From Ureibacillus acetophenoni (GTDB lineage Bacteria; Bacillota; Bacilli; Bacillales_A; Planococcaceae): a DNA stretch of 64,000 bases. The DNA is taken from assembly GCF_900220965.1 (NCBI RefSeq), contig NZ_OBQC01000009.1, positions 1-64,000 of the forward strand, given 5' to 3'. The notes under the pieces are model-generated. The model made no database searches and had not been told where the DNA came from. It was given only the letters and a program-made list of their open reading frames with translations. Within the stretch, counting starts at the first letter, position 1. Every line of letters begins with the position of its first letter. Made by a program: the position numbers and the translations under genes. Shown here in pieces: positions 36,170 to 44,491 of the stretch.

Positions 36170-36535
36170 ATGTGTGTCAATAACGATTTCATCGAAAATC
36201 AATCAAACCGTATTTATGAGGAAATAAGCAAAAGTACATTGTTGAAAGTAGCGAGAGTTGAATTTCAAGAGGGATATTGTTGGGAACCCCAATTCGAACC
36301 TATACAATTTAATAAAAATAATTTAATTACAAAAATAATTTTAAAAGATGATAAAAATAACTCTTTTACAATTAATCCAGATGAAATCGGTTTAAAATTT
36401 GCGAAGGGAGAAATCAGCTATAAAGAATATCTAAGAGTTCAAAAAGTAGACGACTTTAAATGGATAGGTTTTTCAATTCTCGGAGTTGGGATAATAATAT
36501 CTATGATGTTTACATTCTATATTTATTTCTCTTGA
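36170..36535 (+). CDS. Hypothetical protein with C-terminal membrane anchor
   Basis: 121 residues, not recognised. The first 95 residues are soluble (EGYCWEPQFEPIQFNKNN), the last 25 form one membrane segment (GFSILGVGIIISMMFTFYIYF), a tail-anchored layout. GAGGTGAG precedes the ATG. No operon partner is evident; pdxS follows after 144 bases. Confidence 0.6.
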   Translation: MCVNNDFIENQSNRIYEEISKSTLLKVARVEFQEGYCWEPQFEPIQFNKNNLITKIILKDDKNNSFTINPDEIGLKFAKGEISYKEYLRVQKVDDFKWIGFSILGVGIIISMMFTFYIYFS

Positions 36536-36679
36536 ATTAATAATTGATAGGAATGTGGGCGGGACAGCTATCTTCTAGTATCAACTGTAACTGACCTTAA
36601 TATTTTTTGTAAAATTGGCACTTTTCAAGTGGTCAATTAATACTAAACTAAAATTATTATAGGAATGGAGGTTATTTAC

Positions 36680-37561
36680 ATGATACAAGTTGGAACAGAT
36701 AGGGTAAAAAGTGGAATAGAAATACAAAAGGGTGGCGTTATTATGGACGTCATCAATGCTAAACAAGCAAAAATAGCAGAGGCAGCAGGTGCAGTGGCAG
36801 TAATGGCACTAGAACAGGTACCATCAGATATTCGTAAAGCTGGCGGTGTTGCTCGTATGGCTGATCCTCGAATTGTGGAAGAAGTAATAGGCGCAGTAAC
36901 GATCCCAGTTATGGCAAAAGCACGCATCGGTCATATTGTTGAAGCGCGTGTACTAGAGGCAATGGGTGTTGACTATATTGATGAAAGTGAAGTTTTAACA
37001 CCAGCTGATGAGGAATTCCATTTACTAAAGAGCGATTTTACCGTGCCATTTGTTTGTGGTTGCCGTGACTTAGGAGAAGCTGCGCGACGTATTGGAGAAG
37101 GAGCTTCTATGCTTCGTACAAAAGGTGAACCAGGTACAGGGAACATCGTCGAAGCAGTTCGTCATATTCGAAAAGTGAATGCTCAAGTACGTCGTGTCGT
37201 TGGGATGAGTACGGATGAATTAATGACAGAAGCAAAAAATTTAGGAGCCCCATTTGAATTATTACTGGAAATTAAACGGTTAGGTCGTTTACCAGTTGTG
37301 AATTTTGCTGCAGGAGGAGTTGCAACACCAGCAGATGCAGCGCTAATGATGGAATTAGGAGCTGATGGAGTTTTTGTTGGTTCTGGCATATTTAAATCAG
37401 AGAATCCTGAGAAATTTGCACGTGCCATTGTCGAAGCTACAACAAATTACAAAGACTATAAATTAATTGCTGAAATTTCTAAGGAACTTGGAACACCGAT
37501 GAAGGGAATTGACATTGCTACATTAAATGTAAATGAACGTATGCAGGAGCGAGGATGGTAG
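36680..37561 (+). CDS. pdxS: Pyridoxal 5'-phosphate synthase subunit PdxS
   Basis: 293 residues, the usual length, highly conserved. PdxS builds PLP from ribose 5-phosphate, glyceraldehyde 3-phosphate and ammonia. The two active lysines are Lys80 (VMAKARIGH) and Lys148 ([11 protein letters not shown]). The ATG at 36665 belongs to the ribosome site region; GGAGG then 9 bases gives the start at 36680 ([10 protein letters not shown]). The glutaminase partner gene pdxT, normally directly downstream, is absent from this window; a NADAR gene follows instead. Confidence 0.96.
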   Translation: MIQVGTDRVKSGIEIQKGGVIMDVINAKQAKIAEAAGAVAVMALEQVPSDIRKAGGVARMADPRIVEEVIGAVTIPVMAKARIGHIVEARVLEAMGVDYIDESEVLTPADEEFHLLKSDFTVPFVCGCRDLGEAARRIGEGASMLRTKGEPGTGNIVEAVRHIRKVNAQVRRVVGMSTDELMTEAKNLGAPFELLLEIKRLGRLPVVNFAAGGVATPADAALMMELGADGVFVGSGIFKSENPEKFARAIVEATTNYKDYKLIAEISKELGTPMKGIDIATLNVNERMQERGW

Positions 37562-37599
37562 TAACCCAAATGTAAATGGCGAAACAAGGAGGAAATGTC

Positions 37600-38247
37600 T
37601 TGGCGAAGAGACCAATTTTCATTTCAAGTCCCAAATCTTCAATGTTATTTAAAAGGGAATTAATCGAATTTGAATGGTTTTCAGGTTTTTCTTTGAAACA
37701 AAAGCAAAGATCCATCCACTCCTTACATGATCGTGCTAGAGAAAAGTTCCCGGAAATTAAACTTCTTGAAATATCAAGTAAGTCAACTGAACAATTTGGT
37801 ATAGAACTTAGTGCATTTAATTTAATCATTAAAAAGAATAACATGAATTTTAGTGTAGAAACTGCATTCCAGGCAAGCAAGGTATTTGAACTTGCAGGTC
37901 CATTTTATGATTTATATGAAAAAAGCTCAAAGGAAGCAAAGAGGGATACGAGATTAAAAGAAAGTGGAAACCTTATAGCTTTCAGATATTTTGATAGGGA
38001 ATTTCCTATAAACCCAAAAACATTCTTCTATAACTGGCTATACATTAATACTTTGTCTACTCATCCTGATTTAGGAGAAAAAATAGTAGACTATGATGGG
38101 TTTACTGATATAGAGTTTAATCCGCATAAATCTATTAATTGTCAGGCAGAGGCAGCTGCAATTTACGTATCACTAGTGAAGAACAATCTATTAAACGATG
38201 CGTTGTCATCTCCGGAAGATTTTAAAAGTGCTGTTTATAATTACTAA
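37600..38247 (+). CDS. DarT1-associated NADAR-type antitoxin, no toxin gene adjacent
   Basis: 215 residues from a TTG with AAGGAGG seven bases upstream; an in-frame ATG at 37576 overlaps that site. Motifs FEWFSGFSLKQKQRSIHSLH, LEISSKSTEQFGIELSAFNL, VETAFQASKVFE, KTFFYNWLYINTL and DIEFNPHKSINCQAEAAA are, from memory, the DarT1-associated NADAR antitoxin family. NADAR enzymes remove ADP-ribose added to DNA guanine by DarT1. No DarT-like gene lies on either side, so it is an orphan here, 38 bases after pdxS. Confidence 0.75.
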   Translation: MAKRPIFISSPKSSMLFKRELIEFEWFSGFSLKQKQRSIHSLHDRAREKFPEIKLLEISSKSTEQFGIELSAFNLIIKKNNMNFSVETAFQASKVFELAGPFYDLYEKSSKEAKRDTRLKESGNLIAFRYFDREFPINPKTFFYNWLYINTLSTHPDLGEKIVDYDGFTDIEFNPHKSINCQAEAAAIYVSLVKNNLLNDALSSPEDFKSAVYNY

Positions 38248-38292
38248 TAGGTTATGAACTAAAAATTAATACACAGAGAATACAAAAAAAAG

Positions 38293-38327
38293 AAGGTTGG
38301 AAACACACGTTTCCAACCTTTTATAAT
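38293..38327. terminator. Bidirectional terminator between NADAR and the small HEAR-like gene
   Basis: AAGGTTGGAAAC (38293-38304) pairs perfectly with GTTTCCAACCTT (38309-38320), with T-run after and A-run before. Confidence 0.88.
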
Positions 38328-38335
38328 GTTTTCCC

Positions 38336-38521
38336 TTAGCTGTTTAATGATTTAGTGCTTCTCTCAATTGCATCTTCCCAACTTGGGAAATAAAATAATG
38401 CATTTCTCATTAATTCTGGATTTGTTTTCTTTATTTGTTTTTTTCGAAGGGGCTGGCCTTCTTTTTTCACCAACTCAGCAATTTTACTAACAACCTCATC
38501 AACACTCATATTAACTTCCAT
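38336..38521 (-). CDS. Small protein resembling a homing-endonuclease-associated repeat (HEAR)
   Basis: 61 residues with GGGAGG seven bases before the ATG. The segment KKEGQPLRKKQIKKTNPELM..ALFYFPSWEDAIERS follows the pattern of the short helical DNA-binding HEAR repeat (G-x-P-L..W..A). Here it stands alone. The gap to 38883 upstream holds no other gene. Confidence 0.55.
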   Translation of the reverse strand: MEVNMSVDEVVSKIAELVKKEGQPLRKKQIKKTNPELMRNALFYFPSWEDAIERSTKSLNS

Positions 38522-38794
38522 TTAAATTCCTCCCTTTTAGGTATTCATTACTACTCTCTCCAAATTAATGATTGAAAATACCTCTATTAAGTAAGAAAAT
38601 TCTGAATTTAATGAGTTGGATAAAGTTCAAAGGTCAGATTAACAATTAAATCATGGAAAACATTTCAATAAAAAAACTCCATGAATAAAATAGGTCTAAA
38701 AAATTTACTCAGAATACACATTTTGAGGAATTTTTTTATGGAAAAGTATTAGGAAACAATGCATTATTTAATCTTCCTTGAAAGTAACAATTGT

Positions 38795-38816
38795 GAATTA
38801 AGGACGAATTAAGGAC
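38795..38816 (+). promoter_or_regulatory. Tandem 11-bp direct repeat upstream of the transporter cassette
   Basis: GAATTAAGGAC occurs twice without gap (38795-38805, 38806-38816), 67 bases before the ATG at 38884. One helical turn per repeat suggests a protein-binding site, perhaps for the regulator at 42291. The rest of 38522-38883 is AT-rich without visible features. Confidence 0.4.
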
Positions 38817-38883
38817 GTGTCACTATTGGGAATTTTTTGATAAATTTGAATAAAGAATACTCAGGCAAAAGGGGGATGGCATT

Positions 38884-40137
38884 ATGGTTACAAAAGAAAA
38901 AGAAGTTACAGTTTCAGATTCTAAACCAAGTAGCGGAAATGGATTTTCAAAATTTTTAAAGATTTTAGGTCCTGGTTTAATTACTTCAGCATTAGTTTTG
39001 GGGCCAGGTTCAATTACATTGAACTCTAAAATCGGTGCAATTTATGGAACGGAATTAGTCTGGTCAATTATTGTGGCAGTCATATTAATGGCATGTTACA
39101 CAGAGATGGCCGCTAGAATCGGGATTGCAGGGAAAAGTACATTTATTAATCTTGTAAAGGAAAAATGGGGCCAATTTGCAGGAGTCTTTATCGGGATAGG
39201 TGCATTTTTAGTTTGTTCATCTTTCCAAGCAGGGAATGCTATTGGGACAGGTATTGCTATCGAAGCAGTGACTGGTGTTAATTCAAAAGTTTGGATCGTT
39301 GTCGCTACTTTATTAGGGGTTGCTCTATTATTCTTTAGTTCATTTTATAGAATACTAGAAAAGTTAATGTTGGCTTTAGTTATTGTTATGTTGTTCTCAT
39401 TTTTAATTACTTTAATTATCGTTAAACCTTCTATTACTGATGTTTTTAGTGGTTTTGTTCCAAAATTCCCTGATGGAAGTATGGCACTAGTAATAGGTCT
39501 TATTGCAACTTCGTTCTCAATTGTTGGTGCAATATATCAATCTTATTTAGTTCGTGAAAAAGGAGTAGTCCAAGCAAATGCAAAAGCAAGTATGTTTGAA
39601 TCCATATTTGGCATTTTCTTATTAGGTTTTATTTCATTTTTAATTATGATCACTGCTGCAACAGTTTTATATCCTGAAGGTATCATGGTTAATAACGCGA
39701 TTGAAATGGCAGATATTCTAAAACCTTCATTTGGAAGCTTTGCTGTATTTGTCTTTGTTCTTGGTTTATTTGGTGCTTCTTATTCCTCATTAATAGGAAA
39801 TGCCACAATTGGTGGTGGGTTATTAGCAGATGGTCTTGGTTTAGGACATCAATTATCATCTTTAAAAGTAAAAATTTCTATCATTGCTGTTATGCTTTTC
39901 GGATCTAGCATTGCATTAATCTTTGATGGTAACCCAGTGAACTTAATTACTTTTGCACAAGGTGTGACAATTTTCGTTGTACCATTTATCGCAATTGCAA
40001 TTTTATTCATTGCCAATTCGAAAGAAATTATGGGTGATATGAAAAATAGAATCTTCAGCAATGCACTTGGAATCATTGGTCTATTACTACTAATCTATCT
40101 AGCAGTTAATAACTTTATAAATATATTCTTAAAATAA
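38884..40137 (+). CDS. Nramp-related transporter lacking the metal-binding motifs
   Basis: 417 residues, about eleven membrane segments, Nramp fold by overall pattern (KILGPGLITSALVLG..). The canonical metal site DPGN in helix 1 reads GPGS here (residues 40-43), and the MPHN motif of helix 6 is absent (VGAIYQSYLV). It is therefore of the Nramp-related (NRX-like) type rather than a Mn/Fe transporter. It leads a cassette with an SDR, an aldolase and an oxidoreductase, so an organic substrate is likely (inference). AAAGGGGG lies before the ATG. Confidence 0.75.
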   Translation: MVTKEKEVTVSDSKPSSGNGFSKFLKILGPGLITSALVLGPGSITLNSKIGAIYGTELVWSIIVAVILMACYTEMAARIGIAGKSTFINLVKEKWGQFAGVFIGIGAFLVCSSFQAGNAIGTGIAIEAVTGVNSKVWIVVATLLGVALLFFSSFYRILEKLMLALVIVMLFSFLITLIIVKPSITDVFSGFVPKFPDGSMALVIGLIATSFSIVGAIYQSYLVREKGVVQANAKASMFESIFGIFLLGFISFLIMITAATVLYPEGIMVNNAIEMADILKPSFGSFAVFVFVLGLFGASYSSLIGNATIGGGLLADGLGLGHQLSSLKVKISIIAVMLFGSSIALIFDGNPVNLITFAQGVTIFVVPFIAIAILFIANSKEIMGDMKNRIFSNALGIIGLLLLIYLAVNNFINIFLK

Positions 40138-40151
40138 AAGGGGGATTTATT

Positions 40152-41171
40152 ATGGTAACTACTGTTGAACAACTTGAAGAATTTATGTCAATCCCATCTA
40201 AAACGTTAATAGAAGATGTGAAAAAACTTGATGGTGATTTTATTATTCTTGGAATTGGTGGGAAAATGGGTCCTACTCTAGCATATTTATTAAAAAATGC
40301 TATTGATGAAGCAGGTACAAATCAAAGAGTAATAGGTGTATCTAGGTTTTCTAATGATGATTTGAAAATACAGCTCAATTCAAAAGGGATTGAAACGATT
40401 TCTTGTGACTTATTAAATGACTCTGAGCTCCGAGAGTTACCTGTTGTTAAAAACGTTATTTATATGGCAGGTAATAAATTTGGAACAGCTGGTAACGAAC
40501 ATTTCACTTGGGCTATGAATAGTTATCTACCTGGCCGCGTAGCAGAGCATTATAAAGGATCTAGAATGGTCATTTTCTCTACAGGGAATGTCTATCCTTT
40601 ATCGGATGTAAAACTAGGCGGATGTGATGAATTGGTTTCGCCAGATCCAGTTGGAGAATACGGTCAGTCATGCTTAGGAAGAGAGCGAGTATTCACGTAT
40701 TTTTCTCATAGAGATAAAACGCCAATGTCAATTTTTAGATTAAACTATGCAATCGACCTTAGGTATGGTGTTTTGTTGGAAGTTGCAAAATCTGTTTATA
40801 ATGGCGAACCGGTGGATGTCACAATGGGTCATGTAAATGTTATTTGGCAAGGTAGTGCAAATGAGTACGCAATCAGGTCATTAATTCATGCATCGACACC
40901 ACCAACTATTTTCAACGCTACCGGTCCAGAGATATTATCAGTAAAATGGGTGGCAAATGAATTTGCAAAGTATTTTGAAAAGGAAGCAATAATTATAGGG
41001 GAAGAAGCGGAAACAGCATTATTAAGTAACGCTACAAAAGCTCATCGAATCTTCGGGTACCCCTCTGTTTCGATTAGAGAATTAATCGAATTAATAGCAA
41101 ACTGGATTCAAAACGATGGTGAGCTATTAAATAAACCAAGCCATTTCCAAGAGAGAAAGGGGCAGTTTTAA
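40152..41171 (+). CDS. NAD(P)-dependent epimerase/dehydratase-like protein with altered active site
   Basis: 339 residues with a Rossmann start ILGIGGKMGPTLAYLL near residue 33 and the extended-SDR layout. The Ser/Thr of the triad is present (FSTGNVYP, 143-144) and Tyr170 is in place, but the catalytic Lys four residues later is Cys174 (YGQSC). The enzyme may work on an unusual chemistry or bind only. It lies 14 bases after the transporter gene and directly before the aldolase gene (stop and GTG adjacent). Confidence 0.75.
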   Translation: MVTTVEQLEEFMSIPSKTLIEDVKKLDGDFIILGIGGKMGPTLAYLLKNAIDEAGTNQRVIGVSRFSNDDLKIQLNSKGIETISCDLLNDSELRELPVVKNVIYMAGNKFGTAGNEHFTWAMNSYLPGRVAEHYKGSRMVIFSTGNVYPLSDVKLGGCDELVSPDPVGEYGQSCLGRERVFTYFSHRDKTPMSIFRLNYAIDLRYGVLLEVAKSVYNGEPVDVTMGHVNVIWQGSANEYAIRSLIHASTPPTIFNATGPEILSVKWVANEFAKYFEKEAIIIGEEAETALLSNATKAHRIFGYPSVSIRELIELIANWIQNDGELLNKPSHFQERKGQF

Positions 41172-42224
41172 GTGCTTAGTAAAGTAGTTAAAGACAAACT
41201 AATGGACGGAGCATTTATTCCAGCCCATCCATTAGCACTATTTGAAGATAAAACGTTTGACGAGCTTTCACAACGACGTCTCACTCAATATTATATTGAG
41301 TCTGGGGTAGATGGATTAGCGGTCGGAGTTCATACAACACAATTTGAAATACATGATGATTTTTCTTTTTATCAAAAGGTTCTATCAACTGCTTTGGAAG
41401 AAATCCAAGCAAATGCATCTGCTGATTTCATTAAAGTTGCAGGTGTAAGTGGGGATGTAGAACAAGCTAAGAAAGAAGCACAATTTGTTAAAGATCTTGG
41501 ATACGATCTTGTACTATTAAGTAATAATGGACTCTCCCATTTTTCAGAAGAAGAACTGTTGGAAAGAGCAAAGGAAGTTGCATCAATTATTCCAATCATC
41601 GGTTTTTATCTACAAACTAGCGTTGGTGGTCGCGTTTTTAGTACAGAGTATTGGAAACAATTTTGTGAAATTCCAAATGTATTTGCCATTAAAATTGCAC
41701 CATTTGATCGTTATTTAACGATTGATGTTGCGAGGGCTGTAATGCATTCAAGTCGTCACGACGAAATAGCGCTATATACAGGGAATGACGATGCAATTGT
41801 ACATGACCTATTCACGGTCTTTGAAGAGGAAGTAGCAGGTAAGCTTCGTAAGAAAAGAATTGTTGGTGGTCTACTTGGCCATTGGGCAGCATGGACTTCG
41901 AAAGCAGTTGAACTTTTCCGTGAAATTAAAGAAGAACGAGAAAAAGAAGCGCTTAACTCAAAATGGATGACAGTTGCTCAACAAATAACTCATGTAAATG
42001 CAGCATTTTTTGACTCTCGAAATCAATTTAAAGGTAGCATTGCTGGTATAAACGAGATATTACGACGTCAAGGGTTAATTCGTTCAAATATTTGTTTGAG
42101 TGATCGAGAGGTATTGAGTAAAGGGCAATTAGAGTTAATTGATGAAGTGTATGAATTATATCCACATTTAAATGACGATGAATTTGTAAAACAATTCTTA
42201 ATAAATAACTCTACTAGAATTTAA
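41172..42224 (+). CDS. Dihydrodipicolinate synthase (DapA)-family aldolase/lyase
   Basis: 350 residues, TIM barrel of the DapA/NanA/KDG-aldolase superfamily. The Schiff-base Lys is Lys174 in FAIKIAPFDRY and the catalytic Tyr is Tyr146 in IGFYLQTS. It is longer than DapA (about 290), with a C-terminal extension after residue 290. The GTG start follows the previous stop at once, with AAAGGGG about ten bases upstream. Such enzymes cleave 2-keto-3-deoxy acids or related compounds to pyruvate; the substrate here is unknown. Confidence 0.8.
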   Translation: MLSKVVKDKLMDGAFIPAHPLALFEDKTFDELSQRRLTQYYIESGVDGLAVGVHTTQFEIHDDFSFYQKVLSTALEEIQANASADFIKVAGVSGDVEQAKKEAQFVKDLGYDLVLLSNNGLSHFSEEELLERAKEVASIIPIIGFYLQTSVGGRVFSTEYWKQFCEIPNVFAIKIAPFDRYLTIDVARAVMHSSRHDEIALYTGNDDAIVHDLFTVFEEEVAGKLRKKRIVGGLLGHWAAWTSKAVELFREIKEEREKEALNSKWMTVAQQITHVNAAFFDSRNQFKGSIAGINEILRRQGLIRSNICLSDREVLSKGQLELIDEVYELYPHLNDDEFVKQFLINNSTRI

Positions 42225-42233
42225 TAAATTAGT

Positions 42234-42272
42234 AATCGAATGGTTTATGATAGAATCATTCGATTATTTTTT
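42234..42272 (+). terminator. Terminator after the transporter-SDR-aldolase genes
   Basis: AATCGAATG (42234-42242) pairs with CATTCGATT (42257-42265), then ATTTTTTATTT. Confidence 0.85.
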
Positions 42273-42290
42273 ATTTGGAAGGTGGTTTGA

Positions 42291-43556
42291 ATGCTGAAGG
42301 TTGGCTTTATTGGTCCAAATTGGATAGAAAAAATGATGAAAAGTAGCTTCTCAATGTTTCCCAATATAGAGGTCATTTATCGATTGTCAGATGATATATA
42401 TGATGCTATTCCATTTACAGAAGAAATAATGAATGAAGTAGACTGTATTCTATATTCTAGCCGTGCAACTTACTTATTAGTGAACAACAATTTAAATCAA
42501 GCAATAAAGTCATACTATTTGCCTTTAAAAGGATCAGGCTTTTATGAAGCATTATTCTACTTAGTGAAAGATTATCAAATTGAATACATTAGTATTGATG
42601 GACTAGCTAAAGAGTATATACAGAGTGTTCTGGATCAAATAAATGGAATTGAATATGACATAGTAGAACATTTAGGAATTTTAGACGAGTACGAAAAAAT
42701 CGTGCAACGTCATTTTGAGGCTGTAAATGGTCGTTCTAATATAGGAATTATTACTTCCATAAAGAAGGTCAAGGATGCGCTTGATGAGAAAGGACTTCCT
42801 GTGGTTTGGTTAAAACCTACACAACAAGATATTATCGTTTGTATTGAACGTATCTTATTGTCTTCTTCACAAAGAAGGCAAAGAGAGAACCAGATGATTT
42901 ACGGAAAATTTATTATAGAATATACAGAAAAAACTGTACAAACGTTAAATAAAAAAGCCCGTATTAAATATAAATTAGAAAGAGCACTATATCACTTCGT
43001 TGATGAAATGTATGGATACATTATTCCGGTTAGTGAAGCGGAATATCATTTTATTGCTTACCGTGGTGATTTCGAGCGAATTACAGAAGGATATAAAATA
43101 TTAAATATTTTTAAAGAAATTAATCAATACCAAGAGTTGAGGATAAGTTTAGGTGTTGGATTTGGCATGTCTATACCCGTCTCAGTGTTTCATGCAGATT
43201 TGGCAGTGAGACAATGTAAACAACATTCATCAAATATTGCATTTATAGTCAATGAAGCAAGAAAAGTAATAGGTCCAATTATTATTAATATCCCTACCGT
43301 GTACCATCTAACAGATAACGAAAAAGAGTTTCAAAACAAGCAGATTGAAAAAATTAAGACTTATATACTTAAAAACAATCTAAGTTATTTTACTTCAGAT
43401 GAAGTAGCGATCAATTTAAACGTTACAAAACGTACAGCCAATCGTATTATATCCAGTTGGATGGATTCGGATTTGATTGAAGTTTATGGGTTAGAAAAGG
43501 TAAATGGTAGAGGTAGGCCAAGACAATGCTATATATTTAAGGGGGCAATATCGTGA
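42291..43556 (+). CDS. Second regulator with sensor-like, cyclase-fold-like and winged-helix parts
   Basis: 421 residues with the same three-part build as the gene at 7511. It opens MLKVGFIGPNW, has RISLGVGFGMSIPVSVFHADLAV near residue 286 and ends in a winged helix (SDEVAINLNVTKRTANRIIS) with GRGRPRQCYIF. No recognised family name. GGAAGGTGG precedes the ATG. It follows the terminator of the transporter genes and overlaps the oxidoreductase start (GTGA), so it is coupled to the latter. It probably controls this cassette. Confidence 0.65.
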   Translation: MLKVGFIGPNWIEKMMKSSFSMFPNIEVIYRLSDDIYDAIPFTEEIMNEVDCILYSSRATYLLVNNNLNQAIKSYYLPLKGSGFYEALFYLVKDYQIEYISIDGLAKEYIQSVLDQINGIEYDIVEHLGILDEYEKIVQRHFEAVNGRSNIGIITSIKKVKDALDEKGLPVVWLKPTQQDIIVCIERILLSSSQRRQRENQMIYGKFIIEYTEKTVQTLNKKARIKYKLERALYHFVDEMYGYIIPVSEAEYHFIAYRGDFERITEGYKILNIFKEINQYQELRISLGVGFGMSIPVSVFHADLAVRQCKQHSSNIAFIVNEARKVIGPIIINIPTVYHLTDNEKEFQNKQIEKIKTYILKNNLSYFTSDEVAINLNVTKRTANRIISSWMDSDLIEVYGLEKVNGRGRPRQCYIFKGAIS

Positions 43557-44410
43557 ATATAGGTTTGATTGGTAATGATACATCACACGTTGAGATTTTC
43601 TCTAGTATGTTACATGATATTGAACATCCATATTATGTTAATGATGCAAAATTTGTTGGTTTTATAGAATGCTATTCAGAGGATTTGCCGATTAGTCGAA
43701 ACCGAGCAGAAAAGTATAAACAAGTACTACATTCTTATTTAATACCTGAATATAAATCTATTCAGGAACTAAATGCTAGAGTCGACGCTTGGTGGATTAT
43801 GACGGTTGATGGAAGAAATCATTTAGATTGGTTTGTAAAGATAGTTTCCTTCCAAAAGCCCATTTTCATAGACAAACCAATGACCATTGGTTTGGACAAT
43901 TTCGACTTAATTGTAAAACAATCAGAAAAGTATCAAACACCTATTTTTTCCTCTTCTAGTTTACGTTTTAGTGAGATATTAAAGGAAATCGGTAATGATT
44001 TTGATTTTGTATATGCGTATGGTCCCTTACCATTACAAGAGAAAATGCCAGGCTACTATTGGTATGGAATTCATAGTTTAGAATGGTTGGATACATTATT
44101 TAATTGTGAACTAATTCATTTAAAAAGAAAGTGTTTTAAGCATTATGAAATCGTCGAGTTGCAATTTGAAGATGGTCGCCGTGCAATTTTTCGTGGGGAA
44201 TATGACTGGACTGATCAATTCGGTGGAATTGTGCACTATCATGGAAAATCTCCGAAAATACTTGATTTCTCGAAAATGGAAAAATCCTATTATGTTTCAT
44301 TATTAGATGAAGTTATACAATTTTACAAAAGTAAAAAGCCACCATTTTTAATCAACCAAACGAGAAGAATATTTACATGGATAGAAAAATTGGAGATACG
44401 AGATTGCTAG
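43553..44410 (+). CDS. Gfo/Idh/MocA-family oxidoreductase
   Basis: 285 residues. The N-terminal Rossmann part begins MNIGLIGNDTSHVEIFSSML and the family EKP-like motif appears as FIDKPMTIGL near residue 105. The second domain is short, with GYYWYGIHSLEWLDTLF. Relatives oxidise or epimerise sugars, inositols or sugar acids with NAD(P). GTG start overlaps the stop of the regulator. It is the last gene of the cassette. Confidence 0.8.
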   Translation: MNIGLIGNDTSHVEIFSSMLHDIEHPYYVNDAKFVGFIECYSEDLPISRNRAEKYKQVLHSYLIPEYKSIQELNARVDAWWIMTVDGRNHLDWFVKIVSFQKPIFIDKPMTIGLDNFDLIVKQSEKYQTPIFSSSSLRFSEILKEIGNDFDFVYAYGPLPLQEKMPGYYWYGIHSLEWLDTLFNCELIHLKRKCFKHYEIVELQFEDGRRAIFRGEYDWTDQFGGIVHYHGKSPKILDFSKMEKSYYVSLLDEVIQFYKSKKPPFLINQTRRIFTWIEKLEIRDC

Positions 44411-44425
44411 CCTCCAAATAAAATG

Positions 44426-44470
44426 AATCCAGTTCTGGTACCAACAGAGCTCAGAACTGGATTTTGTTAT
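44426..44470. terminator. Terminator between the oxidoreductase and the DUF4236 gene
   Basis: AATCCAGTTCTG (44426-44437) pairs perfectly with CAGAACTGGATT (44452-44463), then TTGTTATT. Confidence 0.8.
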
Positions 44471-44491
44471 TATACTAGAGTAGAAAAAACC

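Noticed and set aside
36676-37428. Minus-strand frames in pdxS
   Set aside because: They are shadows of a highly conserved coding sequence.
38884-40137. Manganese/iron transporter MntH
   Set aside because: The DPGN and MPHN metal motifs are absent, so the overall Nramp likeness does not support metal transport.
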